DNA of 64,000 bases from Gnetum montanum (Eukaryota; Streptophyta; Gnetopsida; Gnetales; Gnetaceae): NCBI GenBank assembly GCA_015680685.1, contig MNCI01001832.1, positions 116,875 through 180,874 of the forward strand, in the 5' to 3' direction. Shown here piece by piece: positions 56,631 through 64,000 of the stretch; position 1 is the stretch's first letter; the number at the start of each line of letters is the position of its first letter. The notes beneath the pieces were generated by a model. The model was not told the origin of the DNA. It worked only from the letters and a program-made list of their open reading frames with translations, and did no database searches. Made by a program: the position numbers and the translations under genes.

Positions 56631-58380
56631 CTTGCAATCATCAAGAAATAGGCAAGGCATTAGTATACATGCATAGATGTAAAATTTTGGTATACACATT
56701 ATAAATTATTAACATAAATTAGTAAAAATGCCTAATTTTGGAAATACATCCTAGGGCCTTGCAGATGTAGGATGTCACTTAACTTGTTCGATGTGCCTAG
56801 CACTCAATGGGGTATAGCATGTTTTACAGACTTAGCACTACATTCTATAAGTTTAGCATTGTGCATAAATAACAAAATTTCTAGTAAATCTAGACTACCT
56901 TAGTGGAGAGCATAGTTCTAAAAAGAATAGACATTTTGGTAAACACTTTCCTTGCAACTACACTCGCAACGCATGGAGAGCATAGTTTCATAGCAATGGA
57001 GAGCATAGTCTTGGCCACGGTAGTGGAGAGCATAGTTTCCATGCACATCTGCATTGCCACACCATTGCGCCTACTACGCTTACTAGACTCCACTATGGCC
57101 CTTCCTCTTCTTCATCGCCACCACCCAAGGTGCAACCCTAGGCTTAGCCCTACACTTGTAGTCTAGAGTGTAGTCTACAGGGCTATCCTTGTAGCAAAAA
57201 AACATAAAAAATTTAGTAAAATCCTATCTCCTGCTAACTTTCGCTTGCTATACCCATCGTAGTGTCCCTGATGCTTCAAAAACCCTAACACCAATTGCAG
57301 CTGCACTGCAGTGCATGGGGATGGCCATAGCCCCTACGGCCATGCCACAACATGAAGCACATGGTGCCCTAAACCCCATGTTCCTAAATAAATAAATAAA
57401 AGAAGGATAGCAATAAAAAAATGATGTGCAATGGTAGCCATGACCCACTATAGCTATGCTGCAGTGCACGATGATAGCCATAACCCCTGTAGCCATGCTA
57501 GAGTACACAACATGTGCATCCCTATGCCTTGCAACCCTTAGCCTTGCACTGCATAAGGTAGAAAGAACAAAAAATAGAAGATAGAAATGGACCCTCCTTA
57601 CTGTTACAAAAAATGCAAAAATGTGATTATTTCCATAGCCCCTGTAGTTGCGTTGTAGTGCTCAATGGTGACCATGGCCCTTGCAACTGCACTACGCAAC
57701 ATGTGCACAAAGCCCAAGCCCCACATATCCAGAACTCCCCAAAGCCCTCACATAAGAAAAGAAAAAATCAAAGTAAGGGGGAGAGCATAGTTAGTGTACC
57801 TAGCTAATGTAGATGACCTCCTCTCCTTCACATGTGCCTACGATAAGTAGCTCATTGCTCTCTCTCCCTCAACAACATTCACAAACCCTAGGTAAAGGCA
57901 TCCACTTCAGTGTACCATCTTTTTCCCAACTACGTTCTCCACTGATAGTGATGGTAGAAGTAATGGTAGGACTATGCTCTTAACATGGTGGTAAAAGCAA
58001 AGAACATGACAAGTTACCATGGTAAAATCGCACCTATATACCCTCCCAAGGTTATTTAATGATCCACCAACCTAGGACTACACTCCCTACCAAACACCTA
58101 ATGGAGAGCATATTCAATCATACTTAGTCCAAAATCATGATTTTTCGTCACCTGGAAAATGCACAAGTTAATTCCACTCCCAAGCATTACCAGCCCTCCT
58201 CAGAATGACATGTTCGATGCATCCATTGCTTGCTGAGGCCTAAAATTGGCACAAATATGTTTACTTCCCATAGAAACTTGCATGCATGCTTAAACAAATT
58301 TAATTGGATAACCTTTCTGATTTATGCATATTAACTGTATTAAAATAGGTGTCACTTAACATTTTTCTAGTTTATTTTGC
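56631..58380 (-). other. 5' region of the E4 antisense gene
   Basis: GGAGAGCATAGT units at about 56913, 56975, 57000, 57025, 57782 and 58103 and the conserved TATATAGG at 58040-58033 (- strand). A run of short GC-richer segments (57240-57700) repeats GCCATGACC/GTAGCCATG-type text. No exon could be fixed. Confidence 0.4.
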
Positions 58381-58391
58381 AAGAACACAAC

Positions 58392-59652
58392 ATGGCTATG
58401 CATAAGCAGATCTTCTTACCTTTGGTCCTCATAGGGCCTCATGGTTACATTAAGTGATGCATTAATCCTCATTACCTAGACCTCAAGCCTATAGCCTACA
58501 ATGAATACATAGCCTCTATAAAAGTACCACTAGACTAGCTCAACCATCTAATTAAGGCTCTTGATCTAGAGGCAGGGGATGTCACAAAGGATTCCTTTGT
58601 TGAGATCCTTGTGGCTACACCTAACAATGAGGTGAGAACACTAAAGATAAACTCCTCGCAAAAGCCCTAGCACATCCAAGACATCGTTAGAGTGCTTAAC
58701 GATAACATCAAAGTGCTTGCATGATCATATGAGAACATGATAGACCTAGATCCCTAGCTAGTCCAGCATAACATCATCCTTAGCCCCTACATTAAATCAA
58801 TGAAGCGGAAAGCACAGAAGGTTAGACCTAAGGTGGTGTTGGTATTTTGTGATGAGATCACCAAGCTTTACAAAGCTAGTTTCATTTGGGCTATTAACTA
58901 TGTGACTTGGGTTTCCAACATTAAGGTTGTGCTTAAGAAAAATGGAAGCATATGCATTTGCATAGACTTTTGCAACCTAAATAAGGCAATCATCAAAGAT
59001 GACTTCCTGTTGCCCAACATCGATTAACTAATCAATACCACCACTGAACACACCTTGTTGTCCTTCATGGATGGGTTCTCAGGCTACAACTAGATTAGGA
59101 TCAAGTTTGAGCACAAACTCAATATAACTTTCATGATCCCTTAGGGTATGTTTTGCTACACAATGATGCCTTTTGGACTAAAGAATGTAGGAGCAACATA
59201 TCAACATAAAATGATGTACATCTTTAGTGATTACATGCTTAGTTTGCTTAATGACTATATAGATTATATTACGGTTAAGTCGAGAGTGATCCATAACCAC
59301 ATGAATGACTTAGACTTAGTGCTTAAATATTTTCTAAAATACGAGCTTAGGGCAAATCCCAAGAAATGTGTTTTTGACATCAGAATGGATAGGATGCTAG
59401 GCTTTGTAGTATCTGAAGTAGGTATACACATAAATCCTGAGATGGTTAAGGCCATAACCAACTTAGCACTACTGGCTAACCTTAAGGAGCTATGAGGATT
59501 GTAGAATAAACTACAATTCATACATAGGTTTATCACCTAGTTAACCGATCAGTTACGACCAATGTGACATTTTCTCAAAAAAGGAGCTCACTTTGAGTGA
59601 ACACCTTAGTGCCAACAAGAGTTCAACAACATTAAGGAAGAGCTAGCACAAC
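58392..59652 (+). pseudogene. pol: E4 pol: reverse transcriptase, cut by E6
   Basis: ATG 58392 (MAMHKQIFLPLVL) lies eight bases after the splice acceptor. RT motifs in order: CDEITKLYKASFIWAI, LKKNGSICICIDFCNLNKA, LLPNID, SFMDGFSGYN, MFCYTMMPFGLKNVGATYQ, NDYIDYITVKS (catalytic Y-x-D-D changed to Y-I-D-Y), ELRANPKKCVFDI, and GFVVSEVGIHINP. RNase H would begin after EELAQL, where E6 interrupts at 59653. The deletion seen in E5 RT is absent here, so that deletion is private to E5. Confidence 0.85.
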
Positions 59653-60860
59653 TGTTGGCGACCGTTTGGGACGCGACCGCCAACAAGTGTCCTCGAACAG
59701 GATTTAGGTGCTTGCTGGTCTCTGGCAACACCAAGGCCTAGATACCTCCAAATAAACTCAGTAGTTAATGTGAGTATGTGTGTGTGCTGTTGCGGCGTGC
59801 GGTTGTGAGAAATGTAACGATTGCGTTGTGTGTAAACTACAAATGACTTACTTTAAAGAGATTCAGCCAACTTTGCCAAGTACTGTGAGTTCTTGAAAAT
59901 TTCCTATTTTGTTCAACTGCCTAGTCTACGCGGTCCTTATAATACCTACTTGTAACAAATAAAATTTTGCAAAAACATTTGAGCACAACTCCGCAATCTA
60001 CTCCTAATTTTCCCCAGAGAAAGAGATAGTTCCACAAGAAAACTAGAAATAGAGCAAGATTCGATGGAAATAAGCAGAAAAGAAAAGAAAGCAGATTTGT
60101 GTAGACCTCAAATATTTAAACAAGGTAAAATGACACGAGTAAACACTTCGCAATAAAGCTATCCCAAATTCAATATCTACGAATTGTTCAAACTTCCAAG
60201 GCTCAAACAAGCAATATCTTCAAGAAAAGATTCTCTGAACCCTCTCGACTACTGAATTGTTCAACGGCGTGACTACAAAGAGAGGCTCTCTTACAACAAT
60301 CCCAATAGCAGTTCCCACACATTACACAATAACAAAATTTACTACTAAAATGCTCTTAAGGCTTTTAAACACAAGCTCTTCTATGGAAAAATTTTAATAG
60401 AAATTTCTATCGGGCAACAAGAACAACAAGAGGAATCTAAAAATCCCAAAATTACTTGCCAAGGATGATACTATCTAAACCACTAGCTAGAAAATTTAAA
60501 CAAAATAAAAAATGAAATGCATAACTCACAGGACCATGACAAAGAGGCTGAAATCTTTATTCTAGCAAGCCATCTTGCAAGCAATCGTTCACACTTTGTT
60601 CTTTACAAAATTCTCTTCTCCCAAGACTCAAAGTATCTCCAAGTAAGAGTCCAAGTGCTAGCTAGTAGTCTTCAAAATGTAATGTATGAGACCCCAAGTG
60701 TGATGATGATATATCTCCCCCTCCTTTTTCCCTTTGACCCTTGAAGCCTTTTTATAGGGTTCCAAGGTAGGTAGGGAAGTTACATATTTAAAATATCTCA
60801 CCTAACTTCTCTCCCGAGTAACTTGGCCAACCAATTGGAAGATTATTTGCCCAACAAGTT
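59653..60860 (-). repeat. E6 3' LTR (outer border approximate)
   Basis: On the - strand: CCCTATAAAAAGG (TATA box, 60756-60749), then AATAAA at 60561-60556, and an end in CGGTCGCCAACA at 59653. The last 33 bases form an imperfect inverted repeat (TGTTGGCG at 59653-59660 with CGCCAACA at 59678-59685). The start of U3 could not be located and may lie beyond 60860. Confidence 0.6.
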
Positions 60861-61430
60861 AGGAGGAAGTTATGTAGTTAGGGAGTTAGGAAGTTATACA
60901 TGAAATTAGGAGAATTTTATGCTAACTTTAATATTTATATTAAATGTGATTAGTATTTATATTAAATGTAAGGTGATATTACAAATAAATATTTTAAATA
61001 TCAATATTGCAAAAATTTTATGGGTAGTAACTTATATATAATAATGTTTTAAAATAATGTCTATGACTTGGGGTAATTAAAGGCAAATTTCTAAACCAAG
61101 GCTTTACACCATGAGTACTTCACACTATGGGTATATATCTATCTATATATATATGTATATATATGTTGGTTAATTTGTGATTATTTTAAACTTTTATTTG
61201 ATGAACTGCAACCCCGGTTTACCAGCATCGGCCCAAAATATCTCCTGACACCTGTCTTGTTGTGCCTTTGTGTCTCTACTGCCTTATTTCGTGGACTGGT
61301 ATATGACATCGGAGGCATCGGCATTGGGCATGGCTACTATTTTCGGATTGCAGGTTCCAGGGCGAGTAAACTTATGATTGCCATTTTTTAACCGCCTGGA
61401 AAAATTTTGAAATGCATTCTTTGGGAAAAC
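60861..61430. other. AT-rich stretch with a TA-rich microsatellite
   Basis: No coding potential. A CTAT/TATA-rich simple repeat lies at 61131-61167. This may belong to the E6 LTR U3. Confidence 0.5.
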
Positions 61431-61885
61431 CGAGGCCTATTTGGCAAGGTTGGAGGCGGAACCCGAAACTGAAGATTTTGCAACTATCTTCTTTGTCCTC
61501 CGCCGCGACTGCGTGTTGTGTTGGTGCCGCTGCCGTCATCGTAGCCCTCATCTCCCTCAAGTCGCCCGCAGCAACCCTCGGTTAGATCTAGACGTGGTCG
61601 AGGCCATGGCCCCATGCGCGACAGAGACCACTACCTTTCGTCTTCTGCTATCGCCGTTCATCTGCCTTCCGCGACCGTTGTCTCATTTTGCCCATCGCAC
61701 GCCATCTGTCCTCCGTTGATGCGGCCACCGACGCGCAGTGGAGCAAGGCCCTGGTATTGAATCGCGCGGTGCAGAAATTAGTAGGGTTTGGTTACCCTAC
61801 TTGCGCGAAGGTTTTTGTATTTCTGTTTGCAGAGGTGGTGGCCAACGCTGCTTATGGTCCCAAAAAAAAAATGAAATGTTGATGT
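61431..61885. other. GC-rich island of unknown origin
   Basis: Clearly richer in G+C and CpG than its surroundings. The + strand has overlapping open stretches (61441-61719, 92 codons; 61688-61882, 64 codons; 61738-61938), starting ARLEAEPETEDFATIF, but none resembles a known protein to me and none is long. Possibilities: a captured gene fragment, a host gene's first exon, or the E6 U3. Confidence 0.4.
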
Positions 61886-62654
61886 CTGCTTCTCTTTTTT
61901 TTTTTTTGAAAACAGCTTCTCTGAATTACGCGGCATGACGCTTAGCAACAGTATGAACCTTCATCCGGTGCAGATCATACTCAGAGGGCTTAGCACTGGG
62001 AACAGATCTTGGGCTCGCGGTTCTCTAGGAATTTTGATTTTCTGGAACGGGATGAATTTTGATTTTTGGAAATAGGAATAGTTTATGTTACCTTTAAAAA
62101 TTTAAATGATAAATTTATAATCCGAAAGTAAGATAGAACAAAGACTCTGGAACCCTTTCCATCAAAATATAAATTGTTCTGCTGAATTTGAGTTGCTGCA
62201 GAGGTTGCTTTCTGGAATAAAATGGATACAACACAAATTTTACTTAAGATGCCCTCTGATTTGTTATATCTTTATACCATATAAATGGTAAATTGGGCGT
62301 CTTCCATAATCCCACTATGTATAGGAACACATTGTTTTTAAAAAAAATGCTACTTATTCTTTTTCCTCTCAAACCCAAATTTTAGCTACTTCTCCAAGAA
62401 CTTTTAACCAATTTAACCTTACTAGCCTGCTCCATGAAATGGCCAAATGTGCGAACATTTCTGCCCCCTTAAAATCTTAAAGAAACTTGTGCAATCTTAT
62501 TTCAAAACTAAAACATCCTGAAATTTTCATTGAATTTTTACATTCAAAGGAAATCTTTTTTGAGGAAAATTCCCATTTAACATAAGGTGTGATGGGACAA
62601 AAACCTCATTCCTAAGAAAAATAATAAACTGTACATCATCAAGACCTTCATGGA
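61886..62654. other. Noncoding stretch
   Basis: A T-rich run at 61897-61908 and an A-rich run at 62338-62347. I see no gene or repeat. Confidence 0.4.
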
Positions 62655-63167
62655 CTATTCTTGGAATGGAAACTGAATTGTGAGGGTTACCCTAGTGGGA
62701 ATCCTCATCTCTCTCACCATTTCATAGGAGATTTCTGATGTGATGAAGGCGGTCTTGTTGTTCTCTAGCATGGTGGAGCTTTCACCTTGATCTACTGGAG
62801 CTTTCTCTTTGGCACTTTTCTCATTTTCCTTTTCGGATGAGCTCTTTAGTTCTTTTCCATTAAGTCCTTCATTTTCCTCTCGGGAGACAAAAGCTTCTCC
62901 CCATCCCCATGAAGACTGTTCATAGTTTGGTGGCTCTTCTCTTTTCTCTTCTTCTTTGGAACAATCTTGATATCGCCCCCAAACATTGGACTCTATATCC
63001 AAGCCTCTAGTAAGAAAAGAAAATTCATCGGATAGCCAAGCCATAAAAGGACATTCCTTTGGAGCTCCACAAGATCTAGCCTTTAGATAAGCTTTCAATA
63101 CATGCTCAGGGCAGCATCCCATCACATATGGAATAAAAGACTTTTTCATTGCTCTCTCAAACTCCAT
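62655..63167 (-). CDS. Hypothetical 170-residue protein of E6, between integrase and LTR
   Basis: ATG 63167 (MEFERAMKKSFIPYVMG) to a stop at 62657-62655. Residues 1-65 look globular (PEHVLKAYLKARSCGAPKEC, FMAWLSDEFSFLTRG). Residues about 66-130 are Glu/Lys/Ser-rich and charged (EEEKREEPPNYEQ, SSSEKENEKSAKEK). The end is again hydrophobic (MRIPTRVTLTIQFPFQE). It has the same orientation as integrase and is unbroken, unlike most frames here. No family recognised. It may be an accessory ORF of E6 or unrelated inserted sequence. The upstream interval 63168-63526 is AT-rich and noncoding. Confidence 0.5.
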   Translation of the reverse strand: MEFERAMKKSFIPYVMGCCPEHVLKAYLKARSCGAPKECPFMAWLSDEFSFLTRGLDIESNVWGRYQDCSKEEEKREEPPNYEQSSWGWGEAFVSREENEGLNGKELKSSSEKENEKSAKEKAPVDQGESSTMLENNKTAFITSEISYEMVREMRIPTRVTLTIQFPFQE

Positions 63168-63526
63168 TAGCTCTCCCTAACCTTCACTACCAAACTTGAA
63201 TTGAAAGATGATGAAATCTTAAGCAATCTAACCCTCCTTTTATAGGTGCTAAGAATTTTAACTTCCATCCAAGTGTCTTCAACCAAGCTTCCTTCTTTCT
63301 AGGCATTCAAACCATTTGTCACAATCCTCACTAAGTGGTGGATGAGTCACCTTCCCCACTTGTCAAACTTGTAGAATTCCACTTGTTTCACTTGTAGGCT
63401 TCCACTTGCCCCATTTGAAGGAAAGATAATGTTTCAAATATAAATAAAGCATAATTAAATATAATAATGGACACTATACTCCTAGTAATATTTACATAAT
63501 ACTATATACATATATTATTTTTTGTC

Positions 63527-64000
63527 TTAACATCTTCCAGTATGCAATTGTCCCAAATAATGTTTTATATGCAAAACATTATATGGAAATTGCAATTCCA
63601 TGCCATCCAAGGTTGATAATTTGTAAGTATCCTCTGACAATTGCTTTGTAATTTGAAAGGGACCAATCCATGTCGGGGTAAACTTATTTGGTTTCTTCAT
63701 ATTCCATAATAGGACAAGGTCCCCTATCTTGAAAGTTCTTTTCAAAGCCTTTCTATCAAACCATCTTTTAACTTGAGAGGTATTCTGTAACAAATTATCC
63801 CTTGCTTTATCTACTTCAGCTTCTCTTTTAATAAGCAAAGTCATGAAACTTCTATCTTTATCAGTCCTTTCACTATATCTTTGTACAAATTCAGAAGTTG
63901 AACTTATAATCATGTTTGTGATTCTTGCTGGCAAACCATAGACTAAGTTATACGGTGATGTCCCAATAGCTTTCTTGAATCTAATTCGATCTGACCATAA
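63527..64000 (-). CDS. E6 integrase C-terminal part (partial, runs off the window)
   Basis: The frame is open from the window edge to a stop at 63529-63527 (157 residues). It begins in the C-terminal part of the core (FKKAIGTSPYNLVYGLPA, the usual TG-x-SPF-x-LVYG motif). Then come a helical stretch and KIGDLVLLWNMKK, followed by TWIGPFQITKQLSEDTYKL, the GPF/Y module that closes many Ty3/gypsy integrases. No chromodomain follows. This is the only intact pol fragment in the window, so E6 is probably the youngest element. Its lineage cannot be fixed from this part. Confidence 0.85.
   Translation of the reverse strand, partial: LWSDRIRFKKAIGTSPYNLVYGLPARITNMIISSTSEFVQRYSERTDKDRSFMTLLIKREAEVDKARDNLLQNTSQVKRWFDRKALKRTFKIGDLVLLWNMKKPNKFTPTWIGPFQITKQLSEDTYKLSTLDGMELQFPYNVLHIKHYLGQLHTGRC

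Larger units (their letters stand above)
51937..58383 (+). other. Putative pol intron of E4 (protease to RT)
   Basis: Donor CTAAG|GTATCC at 51937, acceptor TTTATTTTGCAAG ending 58383. Same borders and content order as the E5 intron: donor, repeats, antisense gene, TATATA motif, acceptor. Confidence 0.7.
27802..59652 (+). mobile_element. E4: outer Ogre/Tat-like element, interrupted by E5 and cut by E6
   Basis: Visible in two blocks, 27802-32332 (LTR, leader, gag) and 50579-59652 (gag end, protease, putative intron with an antisense gene, RT, start of RNase H). The two blocks meet at the same point of the element as judged by alignment to E5 (about 36668), which supports E5 having inserted there. 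Five flanking bases are GTTTA and TTTTC (three match). E4 starts inside the E1 3' LTR and is cut by E6 at 59653. The lineage call rests on the protease motif, the protease-RT intron and pol similarity to E5. Confidence 0.75.
59653..64000 (-). mobile_element. E6: Ty3/gypsy element on the - strand, 3' part
   Basis: Begins at 59653 with TGTTGGCGACCG directly after E4 RNase H-linker text. On the - strand the order is integrase (from the window edge), a 170-codon ORF, noncoding sequence, and an LTR with TATA box and poly(A) signal ending at 59653. The other end is outside the window, so the target duplication (left flank ACAAC) cannot be tested. Confidence 0.75.

Noticed and set aside
59653-59685. 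A small inverted-repeat transposon (MITE)
   Set aside because: The inverted repeat is only 33 bp in total and adjoins an LTR with TATA box and poly(A) signal.
60840-60857. CCCAACA at 60851-60857 as the other end of the E6 LTR
   Set aside because: It would give TGTTGG at both ends, but no polypurine tract adjoins it on the - strand, so the border is left open.
61441-61938. A host gene in the GC-rich island
   Set aside because: The frames are short, overlap in different phases and show no recognised protein; reported only as an unexplained island.

Overview
This window is nuclear DNA of a land plant with a large, repeat-rich genome, probably a seed plant (a gymnosperm is possible, but the sequence does not prove it). 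I find no intact host gene. Almost all 64 kb is a stack of nested Ty3/gypsy LTR retrotransposons, most of them old. Many codons that should read Gln, Arg or Trp are now stops, as expected from deamination of methylated cytosine.

Left half (1-27801). E1 is an outer Athila-like element on the + strand. It carries two insertions. E2 (1969-15209, + strand) is an old but once complete Athila-like element: LTR, tRNA-Asp primer site, gag, protease, RT, RNase H, integrase, long spacer, 3' ORF, LTR. E3 (16265-25153, - strand) is the youngest of the three. It has a perfect 5-bp target duplication (CCTCT) and an intact primer site, and encodes gag and a large 3' ORF but no pol, so it looks non-autonomous. 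In E2 and E3 the spacer before the 3' ORF holds a second copy of the LTR core-promoter design (tandem GC-rich palindromes followed by a TATA box), then a short leader with splice-like sites ending exactly at the 3' ORF start codon.

Middle and right (27802-59652). E4 is an Ogre/Tat-like element inserted in the 3' LTR of E1. E5 (32333-50578, about 18.2 kb, + strand) is a nearly complete relative inserted in E4. Both have gag-protease, then about 6.2-6.4 kb bounded by a conserved splice donor and acceptor, then RT. E5 continues through RNase H, a second (archaeal-type) RNase H and integrase. The putative intron contains a gene-like unit on the opposite strand with seven recognisable exons. Exon lengths and splice sites are conserved between the E4 and E5 copies, and five of six junctions keep the reading phase. 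It would encode about 1,000 residues with no domain I recognise. This antisense spliced gene nested in a retrotransposon pol intron is the most interesting thing in the window.

Right edge (59653-64000). E6 is a third type of gypsy element on the - strand, inserted into the RNase H region of E4. The window shows its LTR (TATA box, poly(A) signal), a 170-codon ORF, and the integrase C-terminus running off the edge. A GC-rich stretch at 61431-61885 does not resemble the surrounding sequence.

Inferred order of insertion: E1 first; then E2, later E3, into E1; E4 into the E1 3' LTR; E5 and E6 into E4. All boundaries, splice sites and domain calls come from reading the sequence by eye and comparing copies within the window; no database search was run.
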